Of a stretch of DNA of 24,515 nucleotides, positions 7,493 to 15,145 are shown piece by piece. Below the pieces are notes generated by a model. The model ran no database searches. It was not told the DNA's origin and worked only from the letters and a program-made list of their open reading frames with translations. The first letter of the stretch is position 1; every line of letters begins with the position of its first letter. The position numbers and the translations under genes are program-made. The DNA is from Candidatus Aerophobus profundus SCGC AAA252-L23 (GTDB lineage Bacteria > Aerophobota > Aerophobia > Aerophobales > Aerophobaceae): positions 11,595-36,109 of the forward strand of contig AQRW01000170.1 of assembly GCA_000402295.1 (NCBI GenBank), read 5' to 3'.

Positions 7493-7910
7493 TTTTCAAA
7501 CCTCCTTTACTTTCTCTTTTTAACAGAAGAAACGTGATTTTTCCTTTCCTTGGAGTTTTTAGCCTCGTAAGCTAAAATTCTATGTAAGAAAATCTTTTCA
7601 CCTCCTTCCTTAATCAGAGTCAATTTCTCTTGTTCCTCCGCTAGCTATTATCAGAGATTTCTGCAACGACTTATCTCATTATATGGTCAGGCCTATTTAT
7701 GTCGAAATTCACTTGCAGATTTCTCCTTTTTCATTTTCTTCAATATTTGCTATAATTATAGGTCAGGCAATAATTACTGAACGGTCAAGTACCTGCGTCA
7801 TCAAATATGTCTTGGATCTTGCGAGACTCGAGAATATACTAACTGGTTGTGACTATGATTTTGAGATTTCGCTAAAATTAGGTTACTCCCGAGATAAGGA
7901 GGATAAAGAA
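7493..7910. other. 418-bp gap between the livK fragment and the SDR gene
   Basis: No convincing gene. The left part is the leader of the livK fragment on the minus strand. A TATAAT occurs near 7755 on the plus strand without a clear -35 partner. An open frame runs from 7683 into the SDR, but its first 76 codons resemble no SDR leader, and a good ribosome site lies just before 7911, so the upstream part is probably noncoding. Confidence 0.5.
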
Positions 7911-8687
7911 TTGCCATTGAATAACCAGATAGCTATCGTTACCGGTGGGGGTCAAGGTATTGGGGAGGCTATTTCTATCCATTTAGCCAAACAAGGTAAG
8001 GATGTGGTGGTGAGCGATATTAATCTTGACAGTGCCAGGAAAACGGCGGCTAAGATCAAAGCTTTAGGCTGTCAGTCTCTGGCTACAAAAGCTGATGTCA
8101 GTAACAGTAGGGATATTGAGAAGATGGTTGACTTAACCAAGGAAAAATTTGGAAGAATAGATATACTGGTGAATAATGCCGGCATAGTTATCGTCAAACC
8201 AATTGTGGAATTGAAAGAAGAAGAATGGGACAGATTAATAGATGTTGATCTTAAAGGAGTATTTCTTTGTTCAAAGACGGTAGCCAGGATAATGATAAAT
8301 CAAAAGAGGGGGAAAATAATTAACATTTCTTCAAGTTCCGGGAAAATGGGTACGGAGTTTTTTGCCGGTTACGCGGCCGCTAAATTTGGTGTGATCGGCT
8401 TTACTCAAGGATTAGCCAAGGAACTCGCTCGTTATAATATTCTGGTTAATGCCGTTTGTCCTGGTATTATAGGTACGAAAATGTGGGAGATGGTGGATGG
8501 GGAATTAGGTAAAAGACTGGGGCTTGCTAAGGGCAGAGCTTTTCAGAAAGAAATTGAAAAGATCCCCCTTTCCCGAGCAGGAACTGCGGAAGATGTAGCC
8601 AAAGTAGTAGCCTTCCTGGCTTCTTCCGCAGCAGAGTATATGACGGGACAGGCAATAAATGTCAGCGGGGGAATGGTAATGCACTGA
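7911..8687 (+). CDS. Short-chain dehydrogenase/reductase (FabG-like)
   Basis: A 258-residue NAD(P)-dependent SDR. The start chosen is TTG 7911, because AAGGAGG at 7896-7902 sits 8 bases upstream and the protein then begins right before the Rossmann strand. TGGGQGIG (11-18) is the cofactor glycine motif, NNAG is at 88-91, the catalytic serine lies in the 140-143 run, and Tyr154-x3-Lys158 (YAAAK) is the active site. PGIIGTKM and the C-terminal VSGG are typical. An Asp-Ile after the second strand (VVVSDI) suggests NAD over NADP. The substrate is unknown: 3-oxoacyl-ACP, polyol or sugar-acid reductases share this form. A second SDR follows 36 bp later, so the pair probably acts in one pathway. Confidence 0.88.
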   Translation: MPLNNQIAIVTGGGQGIGEAISIHLAKQGKDVVVSDINLDSARKTAAKIKALGCQSLATKADVSNSRDIEKMVDLTKEKFGRIDILVNNAGIVIVKPIVELKEEEWDRLIDVDLKGVFLCSKTVARIMINQKRGKIINISSSSGKMGTEFFAGYAAAKFGVIGFTQGLAKELARYNILVNAVCPGIIGTKMWEMVDGELGKRLGLAKGRAFQKEIEKIPLSRAGTAEDVAKVVAFLASSAAEYMTGQAINVSGGMVMH

Positions 8688-8723
8688 CAGAAAAGGGGAA
8701 TACAATCAAAAAGGAAGATTGTT

Positions 8724-9482
8724 ATGAAGGAAAAGAAAGTCGGTTTTCGGCTTGACGGTAAAAAGGCTTTAGTTACCGGGGCAGCCAGAGGAATTGGCAA
8801 AGCTATTTCTTTAGCTTTGGCTGAATATGGAAGCGATTTGGCTCTTATAGATCTTGACCGGGAACCCTTGGAAAAAGCAGCTAAGGAGATAAGAGCATTA
8901 GGTCGCCAAGCTTTACCTATCGTGGCAGACGTATCTCAGCCAGAGGAGATAAGGAAGCTGACTAAAGAGGCTTTACGAGAATTAGGATGGATAGATATTC
9001 TGGTTAACAATGCTGGGATAGGGGTCTATAAGCCGGCAGAAGAACTCACGGTGGAGGATTGGGACAAGGTTTTATCAGTTAACTTAAAAGGAAGTTTTTT
9101 CTTGAGTCAAATGGTAGGAAAACATATGATTAAGCGAAAATCGGGTAAGATCATCAACATCTCATCTCAGGCTGGAGTAGTAGGAATAGAAGGACTGGCC
9201 GCTTACGGGGCTTCTAAAGCGGGAATAATCTTATATACTAAGGTTCTAGCCGTAGAATGGGGTCAGTATAATATTAAGGTCAATGCTATTGCTCCTACTT
9301 CAATAAGAACTCGCCAGGTACATCCGGGGAAAGCCGGGGAGGAATTAGTAAGGAAAACTCCCTTGGGAAGAATCGGAGAACCTGAAGATGTAGCCGGAGC
9401 AGCCTTGTTTTTGGCTTCTGAGGCCTCAAATATGATATCGGGTAGTATTATTATGGTAGACGGAGGATATACTGCTCAGTAA
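8724..9482 (+). CDS. Short-chain dehydrogenase/reductase, second copy
   Basis: A 252-residue SDR with TGAARGIG at 18-25, Asp-Leu-Asp after strand 2 (an NAD-type acidic residue), NNAG at 95-98, catalytic Ser near 147-148 and Tyr161-x3-Lys165 (YGASK). The ending VDGGYTAQ is the common SDR terminus. AAGGAAG precedes the ATG. It differs clearly in sequence from the upstream SDR, so this is not a recent duplication. The arrangement SDR-SDR-cupin resembles small catabolic operons for sugar acids or polyols, in the style of gluconate 5-dehydrogenase. No residue visible here fixes the substrate. Confidence 0.9.
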   Translation: MKEKKVGFRLDGKKALVTGAARGIGKAISLALAEYGSDLALIDLDREPLEKAAKEIRALGRQALPIVADVSQPEEIRKLTKEALRELGWIDILVNNAGIGVYKPAEELTVEDWDKVLSVNLKGSFFLSQMVGKHMIKRKSGKIINISSQAGVVGIEGLAAYGASKAGIILYTKVLAVEWGQYNIKVNAIAPTSIRTRQVHPGKAGEELVRKTPLGRIGEPEDVAGAALFLASEASNMISGSIIMVDGGYTAQ

Positions 9483-9566
9483 ATATCATACTAAGAATAT
9501 ATCTTACTTATTGGGTTTTTGATTTTAAAAGCTGGTAGATAAAATTAAACTATACAGGAGGATCAA

Positions 9567-9951
9567 ATGTATGTTAATAGTATCGAGAAGGCTAAAGAGG
9601 TTTCCATTAATATTCCAGAAGTAAAGGATATCACCATTCGATGGTTATTGCCCCCCCGAAGTAGGAACACCTAATTTCGAAATGCGGTACTTTGAAATTA
9701 AAAAGGGAGGTTACTCCCCAAAAGAAAAACATCCCTGGGAACATGAAGTACTTGTTGTCAAGGGCAAAGGCATTGTGAGGGGAGGGAACGAGGAAAAGAT
9801 AGTTAAAGCAGGAGATGCAATACTTATTGCTCCTAATGAGCTCCATCAGTTTAAAAGCACTGAGGAAGAAGATTTTGGTTTTATTTGTGTTATTCCTAAT
9901 GGTGCAGAAGATGAAGTTCTTAGTAAATTCAAGCCAAAGGATTTATTGTAA
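9567..9951 (+). pseudogene. Cupin-domain protein gene with a frameshift in a run of seven C
   Basis: CAGGAGG (9556-9562) and ATG 9567 open a frame that stops after 35 codons. Removing one C from the seven-C run at 9651-9657 restores a continuous 127-residue protein, joining WLLPPEVGTPNFEMRYFE to the downstream frame. The rest is a compact cupin: HPWEHEVLVVKGKG is the first metal-binding motif and ELHQF the second His region. Such small proteins often act as sugar isomerases, dioxygenase-like enzymes or ligand-binding regulators. It follows the SDR pair by 84 bp and precedes a terminator. Because the break lies in a homopolymer, a sequencing error is as likely as a real mutation, and the protein may be intact in the organism. 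Confidence 0.82.
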
Positions 9952-10020
9952 GTTGGGTAAAAATCAAATATCAGTTAAAAATTAGAAAGAAATTTAATTG
10001 CAGAAGAAAAGGAGAAAAAT

Positions 10021-10083
10021 AAAAAACCTTACCATTCATGAAAAACCGGCTCTTAAAAGTACCCGGATGGTGTTAGGTTTTTT
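10021..10083 (+). terminator. Hairpin with T-run after the SDR/cupin operon
   Basis: AAAAAACCT plus ACCAT (10021-10035) pair with ATGGT plus AGGTTTTTT (10067-10083), interrupted by a small bulge. The plus-strand arm ends in six T, fitting an intrinsic terminator for the operon ending at 9951. The A-run on the opposite side would allow use from the minus strand too. The rest of the 317-bp gap up to 10268 holds no convincing gene; a 61-codon frame at 10095 has no family resemblance. Confidence 0.55.
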
Positions 10084-10268
10084 CAGGTGGATGGGTGGAA
10101 AAAGGGATAGAAATGATAAATTTTGTTGCTGAAATACCAATCTACGTACAAACTCAAAACTCCAAAGGGATAAAAGCTATAATCAGGCGGCTGATTAAGT
10201 TGTTAGATATAGATATTCGATTAATTTCCTCGTTCAGTTTTATCTATATCCTAGCATATTATTCATCA

Positions 10269-11021
10269 TTACATACCTGATAATAGTACTTTGTATGCCG
10301 TAAGGAAGGCAAGGACCAAGATAAATACTGAGAGCCCAATTTCCAACCAGGTGGGTTTGGTTCTTAATGAGATTTTACTTCCTATTCTTGCACCAATTAT
10401 TGAGCCTATAAGCACGAATAACCCTGGAAGCCACATTATGTTCCCACGCTGCCAGTATATTGGTATAGCACCAAAGGCAGTAAAAATTGATACAGTTAAT
10501 GAAGTAGCGATTGCTTGATGAGTATCAAGACCAAGACTTTTAAAAAGGGCTGGAAAGATTTGACCACCACTGCCTCCCCTTAGACCGGTTATAAAACTTA
10601 CAAAAAAAGAAGAACCAAAGATATTTTTCTTAGTAGGTTTAACCTTTTGAGCAAGCTTTGGCACAATCTTACCTGAATGAATGCCAAATACTACTACAAA
10701 ACAAAAGGTAACAAAGATAATTGCCAGGGTTAGCGTCGGGATAAATCCGACAGAAATTGCCCCTATTATTTCTCCTAAGACACCTCCGATAATCGCGTAA
10801 GTTACTATCTCTTTCACGATATTCTTTCTGTGACTCATTGCACCTACTAATGATGAAAAAGGGATAACAAAAAAATTGATTCCGAAGGCACTTAATAAAG
10901 GCAAACCTGCAAGGTTAAGCAAAGGTATTCTTATAGTTCCTCCGCCAATTCCAAACATACCACTCATAAAGCCCGCGAAAAGTCCAATACAAAGATAAAC
11001 TATGACTTGTATTATTATCAC
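10269..11021 (-). CDS. TauE/SafE family sulfite/anion exporter-like membrane protein
   Basis: A 250-residue membrane protein with about eight hydrophobic segments. It starts at GTG 11021 with GGAG about 9 bases upstream. The hallmark GLFAGFMSGMFGIGGGTIRIPLL opens the first repeat, and the matching second-half motif FITGLRGGSGGQIFPALF is visible. This is the two-fold TauE/SafE pattern. Family members export sulfite, sulfoacetate or related organosulfur anions, but most are uncharacterised. The thioredoxin-like fragment lies just upstream (23 bp) on the same strand, and a TTGACA/TATAAC promoter further up could drive both. Membrane topology and substrate are inferred from the family. Confidence 0.88.
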   Translation of the reverse strand: MIIIQVIVYLCIGLFAGFMSGMFGIGGGTIRIPLLNLAGLPLLSAFGINFFVIPFSSLVGAMSHRKNIVKEIVTYAIIGGVLGEIIGAISVGFIPTLTLAIIFVTFCFVVVFGIHSGKIVPKLAQKVKPTKKNIFGSSFFVSFITGLRGGSGGQIFPALFKSLGLDTHQAIATSLTVSIFTAFGAIPIYWQRGNIMWLPGLFVLIGSIIGARIGSKISLRTKPTWLEIGLSVFILVLAFLTAYKVLLSGM

Positions 11022-11044
11022 AACTTTTGCTCCTGTTATCTCCT

Positions 11045-11227
11045 TTACTCCGGTACCCTATCTGCTATCTTCAGTTCACTATCTATGGCAAGAGCAGGAC
11101 TACTGGTGATACCTCTTGCAATCATTTGTGCCTGATCATATACATGCACTACCTCAGCCTCAATACCTAACTCCTTAACCACTTCTTTCGCATTCTCTTC
11201 CGTTTTCCTGCACTTAGGACAGTCCAC
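11045..11227 (-). pseudogene. Thioredoxin-like small redox-active disulfide protein, probably damaged at its start
   Basis: The 60-residue frame contains CPKC, KEVVKELGIEAEVVHVYD and the cis-Pro region TSSPALAID, matching the thioredoxin_3 family of about 75-80 residues (CPKC redox pair, ELGI, TPALVID). The usual first strand (KIxVLGxG) is missing. The only start is GTG 11227, right before CPKC and without a ribosome site. A good site (ACAAGGAGAA) with ATG lies about 130 bp upstream, but that frame shifts away before reaching CPKC, so a frameshift or small rearrangement in the 5' part is likely. The C-terminus (RVPE) is also about ten residues short. Related proteins partner permeases and ArsR regulators, as the TauE gene does here. 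Confidence 0.6.
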
Positions 11228-11449
11228 TCCGCTGGTGCGAAGGCAGCGGCGAAAACATAGGATTTAAGGTTCTTGCCGGAAAACAAACGGCGCATGGTTT
11301 GGGAAGGAACAAGAACCAAGCTAAGCCAGTTTTAAGTCTACGATGCATGATTTTCTTCTCCTTGTAGCTATCTTATTACCCAAGACCGTAATTTAATTGC
11401 ATATTGCAGTAACCAGCTGAGATGTGAAACTCTGTCAATAAGACACGGT

Positions 11450-11475
11450 TATATATAGTATTACTTCTATATATA
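11450..11475. promoter_or_regulatory. Palindrome TATATATAG / CTATATATA, putative operator
   Basis: TATATATAG (11450-11458) and CTATATATA (11467-11475) form a perfect 9-bp inverted repeat around 8 bases, just downstream of the promoter at 11487-11515. The core shares TCTATATA with palindromes at the arsR and radical SAM promoters, so an ArsR-family repressor is a candidate binder. The remaining DNA between 11228 and 11708 contains a possible leader with a ribosome site near 11350 and a 95-bp repeat. Confidence 0.5.
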
Positions 11476-11486
11476 GGTTCCTCTAT

Positions 11487-11515
11487 GTTATATCCATTGA
11501 GGCAGTCTTTGTCAA
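11487..11515 (-). promoter_or_regulatory. Sigma-70-like promoter for the thioredoxin/TauE genes
   Basis: On the minus strand, TTGACA (11510-11515) and TATAAC (11487-11492) are separated by exactly 17 bases. A palindrome follows just downstream at 11450-11475. The nearest genes in this direction are the thioredoxin-like fragment and the TauE exporter. Confidence 0.6.
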
Positions 11516-11552
11516 GTGTTTCTAATATTTTGGTTTCTTCATAAGTTGTCAA

Positions 11553-11647
11553 ACTTCTGGTTTAGATCTTTGGAAATCAATCTTCTCTTCCTGCCCGCAT
11601 CCCGCACAAGATAGCGTCTAGGAACTCTGGTTCCCTAATCTACAATC
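11553..11647 (+). repeat. 95-bp inverted repeat, copy 1
   Basis: This segment is identical, base for base, to the reverse complement of 24421-24515. Identity ends sharply at 11647. On the other side the second copy runs off the window, so the true length is unknown. No transposase is visible in or beside it. Between 11648 and 11708, a frame ending HIKPNLKAAKQIIER and a stop looks like the tail of an upstream gene cut by the repeat, though too short to identify. Confidence 0.92.
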
Positions 11648-11708
11648 AGCCATGGCACATCAAGCCAAATCTTAAGGCCGCAAAACAAATAATTGAAAGA
11701 TAAGCCGA

Positions 11709-12917
11709 ATGAAATATATTCTTCTTATAGCTGACGGAATGGCTGATTATCCATTGAAGGAATTGGGAGGAGATACACCTCTCCAGGCGGCTAAGACTAT
11801 TTGGATGGATAGATTGGCCAAATCCTCTCGATGCGGGAGACTACTGACTATTCCTCCTGGTATGCCTACCGGCTCAGCCGTAGCTAATCTCTCCATTCTC
11901 GGATATGATCCTCAGAGATACTTTCAAGGAAGAGGGGTCCTGGAAGCAGCCAGCATGGGAGTTCACCTTAAAGAGAAAGATGTAGCCTTCCGCTGTAATA
12001 CCATCTGCGTGGAAAATAAGAGAATAAAAAACCACTCAGCCGGCCACATCTCTACCCAGGAGGCGGCAAAATTAATAAGAACCCTCAACAGTAAATTGGG
12101 AAAAGAAAATATTCAATTCTTCCCCGGGGTAAGTTACCGGCATCTATTGGTTTTGAGGGAGAGTTTTTCTCCCCAGCTCAAATGTATACCCCCGCACGAC
12201 GTTCCTGGTGAACTTATAAGTAACATTTTACCTCAACCAACAAAAAAGGAGGCTCAGTCAACCTCCCGGATAATAAATGAACTCATCTTTAGTTCCAGAA
12301 AAATTCTGGAAGATCACCCCGTAAATTTAAAAAGGGCTAAATTGGGTCAGGATAAAGCCAATATGATCTGGCCCTGGTCACCCGGCTGTAAGCCAAAAAT
12401 GAAGACCTTCCAAGAAAGATTTGGTATCAACGGAGCAGTCATCTCGGCTGTTGATCTGGTTAAAGGCTTGGGAATTTATGCTGGTTTTAAGGTAATCAAA
12501 GTGGAAGGAATTACCGGTCTTTTCGATACCAATTATGAGGGTAAGGCTCAGGCTTGCCTGGAGGCGATTAAAAATTACGACTTGGTCTGGGTCCATGTTG
12601 AAGCCGCGGACGAGGCGGCCCACGAGGGAAACCTCAGGCTAAAAATCAAGTGTATTGAAGATTTTGATTCCCGCTTGGTAAGCAAAATCATGCAAGGTCT
12701 CGATAAATTAAAGGAAGAAGTTTCCGTAGCTTTACTTCCCGATCACCCCACCCCCATTTCTCTGAGAACTCATACCGCTGAGGCAGTACCATTTTTAATT
12801 TACCATCCGGATAAAAAACCCGATGAGGTAGCTGAATTTAACGAGATTTCTTGTCAAAAAGGAAGTCTGGGATTTCTTAAAGGAGAGCAGTTTATTATTC
12901 AATTTCTAACAAACTAA
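11709..12917 (+). CDS. apgM: Cofactor-independent phosphoglycerate mutase, ApgM type
   Basis: A 402-residue member of the alkaline-phosphatase superfamily that interconverts 3- and 2-phosphoglycerate. Bacterial relatives have also been proposed as homoserine kinases. ADGM (8-11) supplies a metal Asp, PTGSAVANLSILGYDP (53-68) holds the presumed nucleophile Ser56, and GRGVLEAASMG follows. HVEAADEAAHEG near 298-309 and the terminal LLPDHPTP / RTHT supply further metal ligands. The residue after Ser56 is Ala, where relatives usually have Asp or Glu. The ribosome site is weak. It starts 61 bp right of the inverted repeat and heads a + strand run. The homoserine-kinase alternative is worth noting because a homocysteine-forming system lies in the same window. 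Confidence 0.87.
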   Translation: MKYILLIADGMADYPLKELGGDTPLQAAKTIWMDRLAKSSRCGRLLTIPPGMPTGSAVANLSILGYDPQRYFQGRGVLEAASMGVHLKEKDVAFRCNTICVENKRIKNHSAGHISTQEAAKLIRTLNSKLGKENIQFFPGVSYRHLLVLRESFSPQLKCIPPHDVPGELISNILPQPTKKEAQSTSRIINELIFSSRKILEDHPVNLKRAKLGQDKANMIWPWSPGCKPKMKTFQERFGINGAVISAVDLVKGLGIYAGFKVIKVEGITGLFDTNYEGKAQACLEAIKNYDLVWVHVEAADEAAHEGNLRLKIKCIEDFDSRLVSKIMQGLDKLKEEVSVALLPDHPTPISLRTHTAEAVPFLIYHPDKKPDEVAEFNEISCQKGSLGFLKGEQFIIQFLTN

Positions 12918-12937
12918 TCTTAGATAGGAGAAAAAAA

Positions 12938-13420
12938 ATGCTGATAGGTCCAGTAATTCCTTTTTATTTGTTGGTAACATTCTGGGTAGTCCGGATGGTA
13001 GTAATGTCCGTTATCTGCAGTATCCTGGGCTGGTTGGGAATCAGAATATTGGATGTCCTCACTCCTCAAATTCACCAAAGAGAAAAAATAGGGGAAGATC
13101 CGGTTTCTGTGGGATTATTCATTGCTGGATTCGTAATTTTCATCGGCTTAATTATTCATGGAACCTCCACCGCCCCTATTGTTGTCGGAGTTTCTCTGAT
13201 GGAAAACCTAATTAATTTGCCCAGGCTGCTGCTCGTTAGTACCGCATTTTTTGCCAGCCTCCTGGTAGGAATAGCTCTTTTCAATATTTTAAATATACTC
13301 ACCCCTAAAATTCCTTTCCTTAGTATCAAAGACAACTCCAAAGCCGTAGGAATATATGTGGCTGCCTATCTTATTTTTCTGGGAATTATCATGCATTCGG
13401 CCCTTACCATGTCTTTATAA
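12938..13420 (+). CDS. DUF350-like four-helix membrane protein
   Basis: A 160-residue inner-membrane protein with four hydrophobic segments arranged as two similar halves. The halves share ILDVLTPQI...PVSVGLFIAGFVIFIGLIIH and ILNILTPKI...AVGIYVAAYLIFLGIIMH. The LTP element followed by a polar loop and an AVGI-type helix is the DUF350 pattern, although I am matching by eye. DUF350 has no settled function. A TAGGAG site precedes the ATG, and the gene sits 20 bp after apgM and 3 bp before the transglutaminase gene, so the latter two are probably co-expressed at the membrane. Confidence 0.6.
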   Translation: MLIGPVIPFYLLVTFWVVRMVVMSVICSILGWLGIRILDVLTPQIHQREKIGEDPVSVGLFIAGFVIFIGLIIHGTSTAPIVVGVSLMENLINLPRLLLVSTAFFASLLVGIALFNILNILTPKIPFLSIKDNSKAVGIYVAAYLIFLGIIMHSALTMSL

Positions 13421-13423
13421 CCA

Positions 13424-14236
13424 ATGAAGCTTAAAATTTGTTTCTTTCTATTTGCTCTGGTCACCTGTTGTGGGATTTCTACCTGGGCTTTCCCAGCAGA
13501 TTTTTATCGGAAGAGCGGAGAAATATACGATTCCTGGAACCTTTGCCGAACCCGACCCCAGGGAATTGACGGTTATTTCCAGGTAACCCGGGAAGGATTT
13601 CGACCAGTCATTACTTGCGAAAGCTTGGGGAGGAATGCTGACTTAGCTTGGCAACTGGGAGAAAAATTTAAAGAAAGTTATCCTGAGCCTCTTCAGAGAG
13701 CAGAAGCTATTTACAAGCTAGCCAGAGACCGTATCCGCTACACTCAAGATATAGATCAGTTCGGTTATCCCGAATTTGCTCAGAATGCCGATGAATTAGC
13801 CTCCTCTATGGAAAAAGGGAAAGCTCTGGGAGACTGTGAAGATTACGCGGTCTTTCTAGCAGTGCTATACAAGGCAGCCGGATATCGCTCCGCTATAGTT
13901 CTCATTCCCGGGCACGCGGCTGCTCTAATTTATCTTCCTCAGTACAAAAAGGGTAACGTCTATCTTCAGGTAAAAGAAGAGTCAGGCTGGATCTGGGCCG
14001 AAGCTACCGGGAGAAGAAATCGTCTGGGATGGTGCCCCTCAAAGGCCTTCAAAGGCAAGGTCTGGGCTTATGAAATTAAGGAAGCTGGGGAAATCACCTT
14101 CCTACCTCAGAAGGGAGGTGAGCTAGTTCATCTAAGACAACGAGGTCTCGGTCTAAAAATTCCTTATTTTTCTCTGATATTCCTTTTTATGTGGATTCTG
14201 CCTGCGGTAATACGAATATTGCGGAGAATTATTTGA
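13424..14236 (+). CDS. Secreted or membrane-anchored transglutaminase-like protein
   Basis: A 270-residue protein with an N-terminal signal sequence (hydrophobic residues 6-20, WAFPA near 21-25) and a C-terminal membrane helix (about 247-264, then RILRRII). The central domain is transglutaminase-like: ALGDCEDYAVFLAVLY gives Cys138, PGHAAALIY gives His164, and WAEATG gives Glu193 where the third member of the triad is usually Asp. The domain could act as a peptidase or amidotransferase outside the membrane. It begins 3 bp after the DUF350-like gene, suggesting a two-protein envelope unit. The stop codon overlaps the -35 box of the next operon. The exact reaction is unknown. Confidence 0.78.
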   Translation: MKLKICFFLFALVTCCGISTWAFPADFYRKSGEIYDSWNLCRTRPQGIDGYFQVTREGFRPVITCESLGRNADLAWQLGEKFKESYPEPLQRAEAIYKLARDRIRYTQDIDQFGYPEFAQNADELASSMEKGKALGDCEDYAVFLAVLYKAAGYRSAIVLIPGHAAALIYLPQYKKGNVYLQVKEESGWIWAEATGRRNRLGWCPSKAFKGKVWAYEIKEAGEITFLPQKGGELVHLRQRGLGLKIPYFSLIFLFMWILPAVIRILRRII

Positions 14237-14261
14237 CAGAGAAAAGATTATAGAATAAAAT
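14233..14261 (+). promoter_or_regulatory. Promoter of the amino-acid ABC importer operon
   Basis: TTGACA (14233-14238) and TAAAAT (14256-14261) are separated by 17 bases. A start near 14268 would precede the AGGAGGGG ribosome site at 14289 and the ATG at 14300. The -35 box overlaps the end of the transglutaminase gene. Confidence 0.75.
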
Positions 14262-14299
14262 AGAATAGTCGCCGCTAAATTAAATATTAGGAGGGGTAA

Positions 14300-15073
14300 A
14301 TGAGCAGAAGAAAGATAGTATCGGTTTTAATGGTGCTAGTATGGGGGATAGTTTTGACCCTGGGGATTTCTTACCTTAGCCTGGCTCAGGAGAAACCCAC
14401 CTATAAGGTCGTTTCGGACATCAGTTGGCCTCCTTTCGAGATGGTGGATGAGCAAGGTAATTATGTAGGCTTCGATCTTGACGTTATGCGGGCCATTGCT
14501 GACCTCAAAGGTTATAATATCGAAATTAAGGATCTCTCCTTTGACTCTATAATTCCCGCGGTGGCCGCAGGATTAGCCGACATTGGAGCCTCCGGTTTCA
14601 CCATTACTGAGGAGAGAGAAAAACAAGTTGATTTCTCTAATTCCTATTGGACTTCAGATCAAGCGATCATCATCCGAGCTGATTCTGGACTCAATATAGT
14701 TACTGCCCTCAGTAGCGGACGAAAAGTGGGAGCTCAGAGAGGAACCACGGGAGCTGACTGGATTCAAACCAATCTTATCGATCAAGGAATCAAGGTTGAA
14801 CTCAAACTTTACGAAACCTATCCTCTGGCGGTTCTCGACTTAATCAACGGCAACCTCGATGCAGTCATTCAAGATGAACCAGCTACCAGAGCTTCTCTTA
14901 AGAAACAGCAATCGCTGGGCTTGGCCGGACTAATCATCACTGGAGAGGAGTTTGGCTTCTTGGTGGCCGAAGGAGACCCCAAGGGAATTCTTCCTAAGAT
15001 CAACCAAGGTATGGCTGAGTTAAAAGCCTCTGGTAAATGGGAAAAGCTAATTGTCCAGTATTTTGGTGACTAG
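14300..15073 (+). CDS. Polar amino-acid ABC transporter substrate-binding protein
   Basis: A 257-residue periplasmic binding protein of family 3 (HisJ/GlnH/ArtJ type). A signal peptide covers about residues 1-29, with cleavage after SLA and no lipobox cysteine. Hallmarks are WPPFEMVDEQGNYVGFDLDVM near 46-66, GFTITEEREKQVDFS, the hinge region GAQRGTTGADW and the aspartate-bearing LDAVIQDEPA. It captures an amino acid for the two permeases and ATPase downstream. AGGAGGGG gives very strong initiation, and a stable hairpin follows the gene, consistent with making more binding protein than transporter. A few binding-site residues fit a polar or basic amino acid, but I would not fix the substrate. 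Confidence 0.93.
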   Translation: MSRRKIVSVLMVLVWGIVLTLGISYLSLAQEKPTYKVVSDISWPPFEMVDEQGNYVGFDLDVMRAIADLKGYNIEIKDLSFDSIIPAVAAGLADIGASGFTITEEREKQVDFSNSYWTSDQAIIIRADSGLNIVTALSSGRKVGAQRGTTGADWIQTNLIDQGIKVELKLYETYPLAVLDLINGNLDAVIQDEPATRASLKKQQSLGLAGLIITGEEFGFLVAEGDPKGILPKINQGMAELKASGKWEKLIVQYFGD

Positions 15074-15100
15074 GATAAAAAGATAGGAAAAGATTAAAGA

Positions 15101-15138
15101 CAAAAGAAAAGCGGAGGATGTCTTCCGCTTTTCTTTTG
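15101..15138 (+). terminator. Strong intra-operon hairpin (attenuating terminator)
   Basis: CAAAAGAAAAGCGGA (15101-15115) pairs perfectly with TCCGCTTTTCTTTTG (15124-15138): 15 bp around an 8-base loop, with T-rich 3' arm. It lies between the binding-protein gene and the first permease and ends 7 bases before the permease ATG. It probably reduces read-through and protects the upstream mRNA 3' end. The A-rich left arm makes it usable in both directions. Confidence 0.8.
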
Positions 15139-15145
15139 GGAAACA

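Noticed and set aside
7683..7910. N-terminal extension of the first SDR
   Set aside because: Residues do not resemble an SDR leader, and AAGGAGG with TTG 7911 gives the normal length.
10095..10280. 61-codon plus-strand frame after the cupin terminator
   Set aside because: No ribosome site of quality, no motif, low-complexity AT-rich composition, and it overlaps the TauE gene end.
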